A stretch of 64,000 nucleotides of DNA from Planctomycetota bacterium (GTDB taxonomy: Bacteria; Planctomycetota; UBA8108; UBA1146). A model generated the notes under the pieces. That model did no database searches. It was given only the letters and a program-made list of their open reading frames with translations, and was not told where the DNA came from. Shown one piece after another: positions 37,148-47,200 of this stretch (the stretch's first letter is position 1; every line of letters begins with the position of its first letter). The stretch is from NCBI GenBank assembly GCA_018694835.1, contig JABHOG010000034.1, positions 37,945 to 101,944 of the forward strand, written 5' to 3'. The position numbers were made by a program, and so were the translations under genes.

Positions 37148-37627
37148 TCAGGCCGAGTCCGACTGTATTTCTCCTGCGAATCGCGTCGTATTCTGCTCGT
37201 CGAGTTGTTTCTGTACTGTTCTGATATTTCTATCTCGTTCCAGCGATTCACTTCGAGCCTTCAACTGCTCGATGATCCGGCAGCGATTCAAAGCCTGCTC
37301 GACTTCCGACCTCACTGCATCCAGGCGATCAGACATCTCCTGCGCAATGCGAGTCTGAGCTTTCCCCTGTTCACGAAGGCGCTCCAGGTATCTCCGATGA
37401 ATCAACAACTCCTGGCCGGTGACTCCTGTGACTTCACTTCCAGTACTTCTGTCGCTGTTTCTCAGTTGTGAAACCAATTCCAGGTACTCGCCCTCGGTCG
37501 CTTTTATCTCTTGCCGTTGGTTCTCAAGGAGTTCGATGCAACAGGCCATTTTCTTCAGATGAAGATCCGCATCCTGCTGTCGGATTCGAAGGAGTGATCC
37601 CAGTCTGAATCGATTACTGGTCATCAC
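37148..37627 (-). CDS. fliJ: FliJ-like flagellar export coiled-coil protein
   Basis: A 159-residue protein, almost entirely helical with heptad-like spacing (LEQALNRCRIIEQLKARSESLERD type segments), matching FliJ in size, start (RFRLGSLLRIRQQDADLHLKKM) and position just after fliI. FliJ is the central stalk of the FliI ATPase ring and escorts chaperones. The sequence family is weakly conserved, so the name depends largely on gene order. It starts with GTG overlapping the fliI stop. Confidence 0.85.
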   Translation of the reverse strand: MMTSNRFRLGSLLRIRQQDADLHLKKMACCIELLENQRQEIKATEGEYLELVSQLRNSDRSTGSEVTGVTGQELLIHRRYLERLREQGKAQTRIAQEMSDRLDAVRSEVEQALNRCRIIEQLKARSESLERDRNIRTVQKQLDEQNTTRFAGEIQSDSA

Positions 37628-38946
37628 GCCTCCTCTCCCTGTGGCCCCTGGGCGATCTCGAGGAGACGCTGCCGTGTATCCTGAAACGCACTCTTCTCTT
37701 CCGGGGACTGGCGTAGCAGTTCCTCAATCTTGGGCATCGCATCGAGAGCTTCGTCCGAGCGCAGATCCTGCCCCCTGACATGGGCTCCGAGTCGAACCAT
37801 GTCTTCGATTTCCCTGTAGGTGGCGACCTTTTCCACCAGCCCTTGGGCAGCGGAAAGGTGTGGACCATCGACCACAGATGCCATCGATCGGCTGATGCTG
37901 GAGCAGGGATCAATCGGCGGATACCAGCCCTTGGAAGCGAGTTCTCTCGACAACCACATCTGACCGTCGAGGATTCCTCGAACCGTGTCTCCGATCGGAT
38001 CGTGCTGGTCATCTCCTTCGACCAGAACCGAGTAGAAAGCAGTGATACTTCCCACCTTGCCAGTTCCGGCTCTCTCGAGAAGACGAGGCAGCATCGCGAA
38101 TACGCTCGGGGTGTAACCGCGTGTCGTGGGTGGTTCGCCAGCGCACAGACCCACTTCTCGCTGGGCGAGTGCCACTCGTGTGATGGAGTCGAGCAGCAAC
38201 AAGACATCTTGATCCTGGTCCCTGAACCACTCGGCGATCGAGGTGGCCACCTTCGCAGCCCTCAATCTCATCACAGCGGCTTCGTCACTGGTAGCCACGA
38301 TCACCACACTGCGAGCAAGGCCTTCAGGCCCCAGATCCCTGTCGATGAAATCGCGGACTTCTCGTCCTCGCTCACCAATCAGAGCGATGACCCGTATTGG
38401 AAGGTCCGTATTCCTGGCGATCATTCCGAGCAGGGTCGATTTCCCAACACCACTGCCAGAGAAGATTCCGAGCCGCTGACCGACTCCCACCGTCAAAACG
38501 GAATCGATCGCTCTCACTCCGGTTTGAACCACTCGATCGATCTTCTTGCGTTGCAGGGCAGGAACCGGATCCGCAGTGATGTTTCGTTTCTCACCACAAG
38601 GCAGCGGACCCAGGCCATCGATGGGGACTCCCCTGGCATTGATGACTCGACCAAGGAGATGCTGCGAAACCTCGATACTCGGCTTCTCACCGTCGTGAAC
38701 CACGACATCTCTGGGGGCGATCCCCTCGCTCCCCGATTCTGGAAGCAGTTGACTACGGCCATCGGAAAATCCGATCACCTCGGCCACCACTCGCTCGCCA
38801 GAGCGAGTCTGGATGGTGCATTCAGCACCGACTGGTAAGGCCAGCCCGACCGCTTCCACGATGACTCCAGAGACCCTGGCAACCGTGCCACGGACCCTGA
38901 CCAGGTGATCCTGGTCCATCATCTGTAGTGCATCCATGAAGCTCAT
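37624..38946 (-). CDS. fliI: Flagellum-specific ATPase FliI
   Basis: A 440-residue F1-beta-like ATPase. Walker A is IFSGSGVGKSTLLGMIA, Walker B region is VLLLLDSITRVALAQREVGL, and the typical GEPPTTRGYTPSVFAMLPRLLERAG and GSITAFYSVLVEGDDQHDPI segments follow. It powers delivery of export substrates. The start at ATG 38946 overlaps the fliH stop by one base (TAATG); the open frame continues upstream inside fliH but is not used. Confidence 0.96.
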   Translation of the reverse strand: MSFMDALQMMDQDHLVRVRGTVARVSGVIVEAVGLALPVGAECTIQTRSGERVVAEVIGFSDGRSQLLPESGSEGIAPRDVVVHDGEKPSIEVSQHLLGRVINARGVPIDGLGPLPCGEKRNITADPVPALQRKKIDRVVQTGVRAIDSVLTVGVGQRLGIFSGSGVGKSTLLGMIARNTDLPIRVIALIGERGREVRDFIDRDLGPEGLARSVVIVATSDEAAVMRLRAAKVATSIAEWFRDQDQDVLLLLDSITRVALAQREVGLCAGEPPTTRGYTPSVFAMLPRLLERAGTGKVGSITAFYSVLVEGDDQHDPIGDTVRGILDGQMWLSRELASKGWYPPIDPCSSISRSMASVVDGPHLSAAQGLVEKVATYREIEDMVRLGAHVRGQDLRSDEALDAMPKIEELLRQSPEEKSAFQDTRQRLLEIAQGPQGEEA

Positions 38947-39752
38947 TAACTCTCCTGCTTGTCCTGAATCAGAGCGAGTTCGATCAGGTCCAGTTGCGTT
39001 CCCACCGTAAGATCCACACTTGAAGAACGACTCTTGACTCGACATCCTCCTGCGGAGAGGGAATCCACGCCGATCACTTCCGCACCTTCGCACCCTTCGA
39101 ATTTTTTCCGAAGAGTGGGAAGAAACTGAACCACGGCAGACAGATCGGAAGGATTGACCTCGATGACGATTTGGCTTCTATCTCCGATTCGCTGAACCGC
39201 CAACTCGATGTTCTCTACCACCATCGCTGGCAACGATTCGATTTCCCGACGAATCACCTTCTCTGCGATTCCTCGAGCCAACTTCACCGTATCTCGGCGC
39301 GTCTCCTCGATCGTGAAGGTCCAGCTTCTGTCGAAGTCCTCGATGATTTTCGATAGCGTTTTTTGCAACGTCCCGCAGGATTGCTCGACCAGCTCCTGAG
39401 CCTTCGCTTCTACTTCTTGTTCAAAAATGCGACGACTTTCGGCAAGGCCACTCTGTATTCCTTCTGCATGGCCTTTCTTGAAACCGTCCTCTTCCCCATT
39501 CTTGAACCCCTCCTGCTTTCTTTCTTTGATCTCCGCTTCAAGTTGCGGAGCCAGGCGGCCCTTCATCTTCTTGCGCGCAGACTCCTCTTGTTGCTTCAGT
39601 TCAATCGCCTTGTTCTGACCATCTTCGACCAGCTTCTGCATCAGGTCATGATAGGCCCGCTGCAGTACTTCGAGACGCAACTTCGCCTCCTCTACTGACT
39701 GCAACACCGGTGCAAGACTGGCTTCCACTGAAACGAACTCAGGATCATTCAT
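38946..39752 (-). CDS. fliH: FliH, negative regulator and stator of the FliI ATPase
   Basis: A 268-residue protein with a long N-terminal coiled coil and a Gly-spaced helix (GFKNGEEDGFKKGHAEGIQSG), which is the GxxxG-type repeat typical of FliH, then a C-terminal domain similar to the vacuolar/FliH stalk family (VKLARGIAEKVIRREIESLP...VQRIGDRSQIVIEVNPSDL). FliH links FliI to the basal body. It starts within the fliF stop (ATGA). The fliG gene that normally stands before fliH is absent as an independent gene. Confidence 0.93.
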   Translation of the reverse strand: MNDPEFVSVEASLAPVLQSVEEAKLRLEVLQRAYHDLMQKLVEDGQNKAIELKQQEESARKKMKGRLAPQLEAEIKERKQEGFKNGEEDGFKKGHAEGIQSGLAESRRIFEQEVEAKAQELVEQSCGTLQKTLSKIIEDFDRSWTFTIEETRRDTVKLARGIAEKVIRREIESLPAMVVENIELAVQRIGDRSQIVIEVNPSDLSAVVQFLPTLRKKFEGCEGAEVIGVDSLSAGGCRVKSRSSSVDLTVGTQLDLIELALIQDKQES

Positions 39753-41671
39753 GACGATTGAACCTCTCTGCTATTCAGATCATGTCGGTGACTCTCGATC
39801 ATATTGGCCAGCTTTTCATCGCTCGATCGGATGTCATCGATCACGGACTTCTCGACGTCGACCTGCGTCGGAATCTCGCCAACGAAGCCCTCGAGCAACT
39901 GGCCATTCACTGGCGCAACTGTTGAATTCTGGAACAGTTCCAGCGCCGCCAGTGCATCGATGATCGACTCCTGATCGATCTCCCTGACCTCACGAATCAT
40001 GGCTGACAGGGTGGTCAGTTCTTCGGGATTCAATGTCTTGAAAATCTGTGACCTGAAGGAACTTTGCTCGAGCACCAGCAGCGCCAAGATATGGCGCCCG
40101 GGTACGCTGAGACCGGCATCCGAACTGACGAAGCGGATGATCTCGACCGAGGACTCGAACCCGAGATTACTGATCTCTTGAATCGCCTTCTCGGTAAAGG
40201 AATTTTCGCACTCCTCGAATATGGAGTTGACCGTTTCTCTTACCTTTGGCGTCGAGAAGCGAGCCTCTCCGAACCCAACGATTGCTGGAGTCATCGACGA
40301 CTCCACAGGTCCGTATCGGATCACCCAGTAGACGGACACGATTCCTATCAGAACCATCCAGAGCAAAGCATTCGGGTAGTCGGTCATCGCTGTCACATAC
40401 GGCCCCACCACTCCAGTAGTTGCATTGTTGGCTACCAGGACTCCCCCAAAGCTGCTGTGGACGACCTTGGCGACGACCGCAGCCCCTCCACCGAGACGAA
40501 CCTTGAGGTGAGACTTGATCCCCGCCACGATCGTTGCCGTGTCCTCACGAAGAGCCAGCGCAGCCGAAGGATCGGCCGGGATGACACCGCCCGTTCCAGT
40601 CGAGTAATCTATGGGCGCTCCGGCGACGATCCGATTTATCGCCTCATTTCTGTCGAGTACCACAGTGACTGCAACCTGATGAATCTCTGCCAGCTGGGGA
40701 TCGACCTCGGTTCGATCAGGGATCTGCTGGGAGGTCGCCCTGGAGACCACCGACTCGGCAAACTGAAAGGAGATCGGAGCGTAACTGGCCACCTGCTTCT
40801 GCAGATCATGGAGTCCCGGAACCAGCGAGGTGGCCTTGTCACGAGGGTGGGATTGCTGTTGCGGTTCGAAAAGGCTCACATCCACCAGGACCCTGAACAT
40901 TTCCGGAGAGAAAAAGTTGGAGAGGTACCTCGTCACATATACTTCCACATCGTGCTTCTTCTGCACGATGTCTCCCGAAGGAACAGCCGTACTGGACAGG
41001 TCATACGATAGCCCCGTGGTATCGGTCATGATGATCTTGTCGAGACTGACTCCGTATACCCCAGAGACATGCGACGCGATTGTTCTTGCCATTTGCTGGC
41101 TGAGTCCGTCCGACCAGAATTCTTTATCCAGTTCAGCCTGAACACTGACCGAATTGACATGGATGCTCGAAGCCAGGACTGATCGACCGGTCGATTTACT
41201 GGAAGTTACGCTGACCGAATCCACCCCTTCATATCGGGCAAGATCCTGCTCCAGTTTCTCGACTTCCGATTTCTCCCAGCGCTGCTGGCTCTGACGAGAA
41301 CTCTCGAACAACGAGCCGGCGAAAGGCTCGGAAGAACCTTCTTTTTCTGCCGTTCCACTCAGTTCTCTCTCGACCTGGTCAAAGTCGGACTTTTGAACCT
41401 GAAGTCCTCCATCTTCGGCGAAGCGGAAATCGATGTTCCTGCTCTGGAGAGTCTCCTTGATCTGGTAATTCTGTGTCGAGTCCCCCGCTGGAATGTCGAC
41501 CCATTCATTCTTCTCCTGGGAGTTGAAGAAGAAGGCGAATACGAACAGAAGAACGAAGCCAAGCCCCAATCTCCCGCCTGGACCAAGGCCTTGCCAGAAG
41601 CTGCCCAGATCGAAGGGTGAGCCGATTCCATTCGAATCGTTGGCACCCTGGTTTTCATCCTGATTCACCAT
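39749..41671 (-). CDS. fliF: FliF MS-ring protein with a C-terminal FliG-N-like domain
   Basis: A 640-residue protein. The first membrane helix is near residues 34-50; the ring-building domains follow (YQIKETLQSRNIDFRFAEDG, ARYEGVDSVSVTSSKSTGRS, IASHVSGVYGVSLDKIIMTD). The second helix is near 434-452 (ALLWMVLIGIVSVYWVIRYG). After it, residues about 524-582 resemble the FliG N-terminal domain (GRHILALLVLEQSSFRSQIF, LNPEELTTLSAMIREVREID), and residues 613-626 (IRSSDEKLANMIES) resemble the linker before the FliG middle domain, but the chain then stops. FliG middle and C-terminal motor domains are missing. ATG follows GAGGGAG. It is the first flagellar gene of the operon recognised here. Confidence 0.88.
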   Translation of the reverse strand: MVNQDENQGANDSNGIGSPFDLGSFWQGLGPGGRLGLGFVLLFVFAFFFNSQEKNEWVDIPAGDSTQNYQIKETLQSRNIDFRFAEDGGLQVQKSDFDQVERELSGTAEKEGSSEPFAGSLFESSRQSQQRWEKSEVEKLEQDLARYEGVDSVSVTSSKSTGRSVLASSIHVNSVSVQAELDKEFWSDGLSQQMARTIASHVSGVYGVSLDKIIMTDTTGLSYDLSSTAVPSGDIVQKKHDVEVYVTRYLSNFFSPEMFRVLVDVSLFEPQQQSHPRDKATSLVPGLHDLQKQVASYAPISFQFAESVVSRATSQQIPDRTEVDPQLAEIHQVAVTVVLDRNEAINRIVAGAPIDYSTGTGGVIPADPSAALALREDTATIVAGIKSHLKVRLGGGAAVVAKVVHSSFGGVLVANNATTGVVGPYVTAMTDYPNALLWMVLIGIVSVYWVIRYGPVESSMTPAIVGFGEARFSTPKVRETVNSIFEECENSFTEKAIQEISNLGFESSVEIIRFVSSDAGLSVPGRHILALLVLEQSSFRSQIFKTLNPEELTTLSAMIREVREIDQESIIDALAALELFQNSTVAPVNGQLLEGFVGEIPTQVDVEKSVIDDIRSSDEKLANMIESHRHDLNSREVQSS

Positions 41672-42321
41672 GACTCCCTCTTTCCGGTACTGACCCTCAG
41701 GTCAGACCACAACCTTTATGTCCACCCGCAGGCGGCTGCGGGGCTGAACTTGCGATCGGAAACTGCCTGTCGCGCAAGTTTCTCTCTTTGATTCATTTCG
41801 ATTTCCTGGAATGGAGGGGATTCGAGTAGCGCCCGCAGTCGACTCAACGCACCGACCAAGGCTGGTGTCCCCCGAAATCTGGCGAGATGGGAAAGAAGTG
41901 TCGAAAGAGATCGGTTCAAATCGACGATTGGCTCTCAATGTCTCTCCCTTCCTTTTCGATCGCTTCCCGTGGTCGCAACCACAGTGTGCGATCCCTTACC
42001 CAGTGCAGGGTTCATGCCAGAACCACCGAATCCCCACCGATGGCCGAAGAACCCCACTTCTCGTGTGGATGCCGCTGGCTCTTCCGCCAAAATCAAGCAC
42101 TCACTGCAACCCGATGACGCATCCGCGATCGAATGCGAACAGAGAGGTGGCCCACAACCGACGGAAGCCTGACACATACTTTATAAAGTGTAAAGTGCAA
42201 AACACCCCGGTGTTCCGGTAATCTTCAAGACCCGGATCCGTCGCCGAGGGTGCTATTTCGGAGAGGAATCGAGCGGGTATGCTGGAACCCGAAATCGACA
42301 CCTTCTTGTGGACGGAACTCA
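41672..42321. other. Divergent upstream region of the flagellar operon
   Basis: A 650-base gap between fliF (minus) and the CNNM-type gene (plus). It has an AT-rich perfect palindrome ACTTTATAAAGT (42178-42189) and, close by, AACACCCCGGTGTT (around 42199-42212), which could be operator or promoter elements. On the minus strand a 67-codon frame from TTG 41919 to 41716 (SLSTLLSHLARFRGTPALVG...) looks mildly protein-like but has no ribosome binding site; a competing frame from TTG 41938 has GGGAG upstream but non-protein composition. Neither is supported enough to call. No fliE, flgB or flgC was found. Confidence 0.4.
42178..42212. promoter_or_regulatory. Palindromic, AT-rich possible operator between divergent genes
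   Basis: The 12-bp perfect palindrome ACTTTATAAAGT is followed ten bases later by the inverted repeat AACACC-CC-GGTGTT. The position, in the long divergent gap, fits control of the flagellar operon, the CNNM gene or both. No known regulator motif was recognised. Confidence 0.3.
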
Positions 42322-43413
42322 GTGACAACTCTTCTCCTGGTCGTATCCCTGACCCTCTCCATCTCGTTTCTGTGCTCTCTGCTGGAGGCTACCCTCCTCT
42401 CCGTTTCACTCCCGAGCCTGGAGGAACGGCGAGATCAGAGGCGGGGAATCCGCTGGTTGCTGGAATTGAAGAGAGATCGGCTGAACGAGGCGATCAGTGC
42501 CATCCTGATCCTCAATACCATCTCCAACACGATGGGAGCCTCGTTCGCCGGTTACCTGGTTCACCAGGAATATCCCGCCTGGGTGGCCCTCTTCACGACG
42601 CTCTTCACCTTCCTCGTCTTGACCGGTTCAGAGATCATTCCGAAAACTCTCGGGGCGGTTCACTGCCGCAAGTTGTCCGGATTTGTCGGCGTCGTGCTCA
42701 AACTACTCACCTACCTGATGAAGCCCGTCCTGGTGCTGACCGGATTCCTGACGCGAATCGTCGGTCAGAGCAAGGCGGAGCACGTCTCCCGCGGCGAAGT
42801 CGAGGCGATGATCGACATGGCCAGGACCGATGGAACCCTCGCTCACCATGAGGAGATGCTCTACGGAAATATCCTACGACTCGATGAGATTCTGGTCGGC
42901 GACATGATGACTCCACGCACCGTGGTCTGGGACATGTGGCAAGCAGCCACCATCGGTGACCTTCTGGCAGAAAATAAGCGCAGTCAGCTGCCGAGTCGGA
43001 TCCCGATTCACGCCAAGACTCGCGACGAGGTGACTGGATACGTCTTGCTCCGTGAGATTCTCACCGCCAGCATCGGCGGGCTGTCGGAATCCACGCCTCT
43101 CTCCCACTTCAGGAGGGACATCCGCTTCGTTCCCGAAGTGGCGACCTTGCGTCAAGCACTGAGCGACCTGACCAGTGGTCATGATCCCATCGCCATGGTC
43201 GCCGATGAACACGGTGGAACCTGTGGCCTTCTCACCACCGAGGACCTGTTCGAGACGATTCTCGGTATCGAGGTGGTCGACGAACACGATCGAGTGGAAG
43301 ATCTCAGGGATCTGGCCCAGGGAATTCGAGAAAAGCGGCTCACCAGACTGAAGGATTCACGGACATTCCACACCTCGGCTGATGATGGTGACCCGAACCA
43401 AGGAAACGAGTAA
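42322..43413 (+). CDS. CNNM/CorC-family membrane protein with CBS pair
   Basis: A 363-residue protein with an N-terminal CNNM (DUF21) domain of three or four membrane helices (LLLVVSLTLSISFLCSLLEA, LNEAISAILILNTISNT, FTTLFTFLVLTGSEIIPKTLG), followed by a pair of CBS domains (VGDMMTPRTVVWDM, GHDPIAMVADEHGGTCGLLT). Members of this family transport or regulate magnesium and other divalent cations; CBS pairs often bind ATP. The C-terminal CorC/HlyC domain of larger relatives is missing. The start was placed at GTG 42322, directly before the first helix; an upstream open frame to ATG 42250 would add a non-conserved stretch. tRNA-Ser follows. Confidence 0.85.
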   Translation: MTTLLLVVSLTLSISFLCSLLEATLLSVSLPSLEERRDQRRGIRWLLELKRDRLNEAISAILILNTISNTMGASFAGYLVHQEYPAWVALFTTLFTFLVLTGSEIIPKTLGAVHCRKLSGFVGVVLKLLTYLMKPVLVLTGFLTRIVGQSKAEHVSRGEVEAMIDMARTDGTLAHHEEMLYGNILRLDEILVGDMMTPRTVVWDMWQAATIGDLLAENKRSQLPSRIPIHAKTRDEVTGYVLLREILTASIGGLSESTPLSHFRRDIRFVPEVATLRQALSDLTSGHDPIAMVADEHGGTCGLLTTEDLFETILGIEVVDEHDRVEDLRDLAQGIREKRLTRLKDSRTFHTSADDGDPNQGNE

Positions 43414-43445
43414 CCTGAAGCGGCCTGGAGCAATCTCGCAACATG

Positions 43446-43535
43446 GGTGGGGTGGCAGAGTGGTCTAATGCACCGGTTTTGAAAACCGGCAGGGTGTAAC
43501 AGCCCTCGTGGGTTCGAATCCCACCCCCACCGCCA
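43446..43535 (+). tRNA. tRNA-Ser (anticodon UGA)
   Basis: The acceptor stem pairs GGTGGGG (43446-43452) with CCCCACC (43525-43531); G is the discriminator and CCA is encoded (43533-43535). The anticodon stem CCGGT/ACCGG encloses TTTGAAA with anticodon TGA, reading UCA. A long variable arm (CAGGGTGTAACAGCCCTCG) confirms class II tRNA-Ser, and the T-loop is TTCGAAT. Confidence 0.97.
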
Positions 43536-43567
43536 ATGCGCGTTCCTCATGCCGGAAGGAAATGTCG

Positions 43568-44158
43568 ATGAAACTCCTCAATGTCCTCGTCATCATGATG
43601 ATTGCTCTGGTCATCTCATTCTTGTGGGCCGGTTCCAAGCACCAGCAACAGATCGACAACATCGAAAAGAAACAAAAAAGTTTCCAATTAGAGGACGATC
43701 GAATCTCTGGCGAAGTGAATCGGATCGATGAAGAAGTCATCATCATCAAGACCGATCTTGCGGGAGTGCGGACCGGGGTGGACAAGTTAGATGAACGGAT
43801 CACCAGCACCACCAGCGAGTGGACCGGAAAACTCGATGCTCACTCGATCCGCTTCGATGCTCTCCAGCTAAAGCTGGAAGAGTTGGGCAGTGCATTTTCC
43901 GGGTTCGATGAAATCGCCAGCGCCGAACTGGAACAGATCAAGTCAACACTCTCCGCCGAACTGGAACAGATCAAGTCAACACTCTCTGCCGAACTTCAAA
44001 AGAGCCAACAAGCGCTGGATTCCGCCCACCAGAATCAACTGGAACTGGTTCGACGACAGCAGGAGACGGAACAAAGACTCCAAGATGTAACCACCCAGAT
44101 GCAGGAGATTCTGCTGCGCCTGATCGAACAAGATGGCACACCACCCGATCCCAGATGA
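43568..44158 (+). CDS. Single-pass membrane coiled-coil protein, function unknown
   Basis: A 196-residue protein starting MKLLNVLVIMMIALVISFLW, one membrane anchor, followed by a helical region with heptad repeats to the end (HQQQIDNIEKKQKSFQLEDD..., QNQLELVRRQQETEQRLQDV). An 11-residue unit, AELEQIKSTLS, is repeated twice exactly and a third time in part, from a 33-bp DNA duplication. I do not recognise the family. The start at ATG 43568 is seven bases from GGAAGGA; ATG 43562 is too close to it. It lies between tRNA-Ser and metH on the same strand, without obvious functional link. Confidence 0.65.
   Translation: MKLLNVLVIMMIALVISFLWAGSKHQQQIDNIEKKQKSFQLEDDRISGEVNRIDEEVIIIKTDLAGVRTGVDKLDERITSTTSEWTGKLDAHSIRFDALQLKLEELGSAFSGFDEIASAELEQIKSTLSAELEQIKSTLSAELQKSQQALDSAHQNQLELVRRQQETEQRLQDVTTQMQEILLRLIEQDGTPPDPR
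43921..43986 (+). repeat. 33-bp exact tandem duplication within a coiled-coil gene
   Basis: Two identical 33-bp units beginning CGCCGAACTGGAACAG; a partial third copy follows. In frame it encodes AELEQIKSTLS twice. Identity at third positions indicates a recent event. Confidence 0.9.
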
Positions 44159-44248
44159 CTGCTCCTCTTCCGTCACGATTGGTATCCCCGACCCCTTCAC
44201 AACCCTATACTCAAGCACTCACTTACCCTTCCCGGAGGCACTGAAGAA

Positions 44249-47200
44249 ATGTCATTCGACCCTTCAAAGATCAGTAAGGAACAGGTCAGAGATCAGTTCC
44301 TCGCTCACCTTCGTGAGAGGATTCTGATCCTGGATGGAGCCACGGGCACCGCACTCCAGGATCTTGACCTCACTGCAGAAGATTTCGGTGGTGAGGATCT
44401 CCTCGGCTGTAACGAAAACCTGGTCCTCACTCGTCCGGAAGTGATCGGCTCGGTTCATCGACGGTACCTGGAGGCGGGAGCCGATTGCATCGAAACCAAT
44501 ACCTTCGGAGCCACCCCCCTGGTCCTCGACGAGTACCAACTCGGAGAAAAAACCGAGGAAATCAACATCCTTGGCAGTCAGATTGCTCGTGCTGAAGCGG
44601 AACGATTCGCCACTCCGGAGAAACCTCGGTGGGTCATCGGGTCGATGGGCCCTACCACCAAGACCCTTTCCGTTACCGGCGGGATCACCTTCGATGAGTT
44701 AAAAGAACATTTCCGCGTTCAAGCTCGAGGATTATTGAGAGGTGGATGTGATGTATTGCTCCTGGAAACAGTGCAAGACACTCTCAACTTGAAAGCCGCT
44801 CAGTTCGGAATCGCAGCCGCATCGGACGATGTCGGATTCTCCAGACCGGTGGCGATCTCCTGCACCATCGAGCCGATGGGTACGATGCTGGCAGGCCAGG
44901 CGATCGATGCCTTTTACACCAGCGTCGAACACTTCGAGCCGCTCTTCATCGGAATGAACTGTGCCACCGGTCCTCGCTTCATGACCGACCACCTGAGAAC
45001 TCTCGCGGGGATCTCGGCATTCCCGGTGTCGGTTTACCCCAATGCCGGACTTCCCAATTCGGACGGGCTGTACGAGGAAACTCCCGAGATTCTGGCGGAC
45101 CATGTCCAACCGTTCCTCGATCAGGGATGGATCAACATTCTCGGCGGATGTTGCGGAACCACTCCAGACCACATCCGCTCGATGGCGCAAAGCGCCTCCG
45201 CAGTCACACCTCGCCGATGGGAGAAAACTTCCCCGGCGATAATTTCCGGCATTGAAGTGGTCGAGGTCAATGAAGACACCACTCCGCTCGTGGTCGGAGA
45301 AAGAACCAATGTCATCGGCAGCCGACGATTCAAGAAGATGATCGGTCGAGAAGAATTCGAGAAGGCAGCGGAAATCGGGAGACGTCAGGACAAGGGGGGC
45401 GCACACATCATCGATGTTTGCATGGCGGATCCTGACAGAGAAGAACTAGATGACATGATGCAGTTCTTACCGATGCTGAATCGGATGACCAAGGCTCCTC
45501 TGATGATCGACTCCACCGATGCCGATGTCATCGAAGCATCCCTCAAATTGTGCCAGGGGAAATCGATCATCAACTCGATCAACCTGGAAGACGGAGAAGA
45601 CCGCTTCGAAGCAGTAGTCCCGCTGGCAAAAAGTTATGGGACGGCGCTCGTGGTCGGCTGCATCGATGAGGACCCCGAAGATGGAATGGCAGTCACCGTT
45701 GCAAGAAAACTGGAGATCGCCGAGCGATCTCACGAGTTATTGACCAAGAAGTACGGAATTCCAGAATCTAACATCGTCTTTGACCCCCTGGTATTTCCAG
45801 TGGGTACGGGTGATGCGAAGTACACATCATCGGCGAGTTCCACTATCGATGGCGTCCGCGCAATCCAGGAACGATTCCCTCGGTGCAGCACCGTGCTTGG
45901 AATCAGTAATGTTTCCTTCGGATTACCACCTGCGGGGCGTGAAGTCCTGAACTCCGTGTTTTTGTACCATTGTGTTCAAGCCGGCCTATCGATGGCGATT
46001 GTCAATTCGGAGCGAATGGATCGCTACGCCAGCATTCCCGAGGAGGAACGCACTCTGTGCGAAAACCTCATCTGGCAACGATCCAAGGACCCCATCGTAG
46101 AGTTCACGGAACACTTTCGCGGCCGAAAAGTCGCCACCGAGGGTCAGTCACCTCTCCTCGAACTACCAATTCCAGAACGCCTCGCACGAAATATCATCGA
46201 AGGAACCAAGGAAGGTCTCGATGACGCACTCCAGGTCGCACTGGAGATGTACGATGCTCCACTGGCCATCATCAACGGCCCCTTGATGAACGGAATGGCA
46301 GAAGTTGGTCGGCTCTTCAACAACAATGAACTGATCGTTGCTGAAGTCTTGCAGAGTGCTGAATCGATGAAGGCTGCCGTCGCATTCCTCGAGCCACACA
46401 TGGAATCATCGGATTCCATCTCCAGGGGAAAAGTGATGCTGGCGACCGTCAAGGGTGACGTTCATGACATCGGAAAGAATCTGGTGCAGATCATCCTCTC
46501 CAACAATGGCTACGATGTCATCGACCTGGGAATCAAGGTTCCTCCGGCTCAACTCATCGATGCCGTTCAGGAACATCAACCTGACATCATCGGGCTCTCT
46601 GGATTGCTGGTCAAATCTGCTCATCAAATGGTTGTCACCGCAGAAGATCTGCAATCCTCCGGAATCGATTTGCCCATTTTGGTCGGAGGAGCTGCACTTT
46701 CCGAGAAGTTCACCGCGCTGAAGATACAGAAGAAGATCGACTCCCCCGTGATCTACGCTCGGGATGCCATGGATGGATTACGGATTGTCAGTGAGATCAT
46801 CAATGAGAGCAAACGAGATGCCTTTTTCGCAGAGGTCAAACGAAGCCAGAATCGTATTCTCAGCGGAGGATCTCCCGCGACGAGCACAGCAGTAGCCCAG
46901 ATCACTCTCCCCGATCGATCCCCTGCGATCGCCATTCTGGAAGAAATCCCTGCGATCCCTGACCATGAACTACACATCCGATCGCAGATTGATCCACGTG
47001 AAATTTTTCCGTTGATCAATCCTCAGATGCTTTACGGCAGACATATGGGATTGCGGGGCAACTTCACCAAGAAGATCCAAGCCGGAGACGACAAGGCCCA
47101 GAGTCTTCAGCGATTGATGGAAGAACTGCTGGAAGAGACGATTCAACGGGAACTCCTGATGCCCAAGGCGATGTGGAAGTGTTTCCCCGCAAGTGCCACG

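Noticed and set aside
27977..41671. Virulence-type type III secretion system instead of a flagellum
   Set aside because: FlhF, FlhG, FliA and FliO are flagellum-specific, and FliI, FlhA and FliF match flagellar rather than injectisome proteins; no secretin or needle gene was seen.
41702..41938. Small minus-strand genes upstream of fliF, including a possible fliE
   Set aside because: Two overlapping frames compete; the one with a ribosome binding site is not protein-like and the other has no start signal. Neither resembles FliE.
44159..44248. Cobalamin or SAM riboswitch upstream of metH
   Set aside because: The gap is only 90 bases and shows no B12-box-like or SAM-riboswitch-like core.
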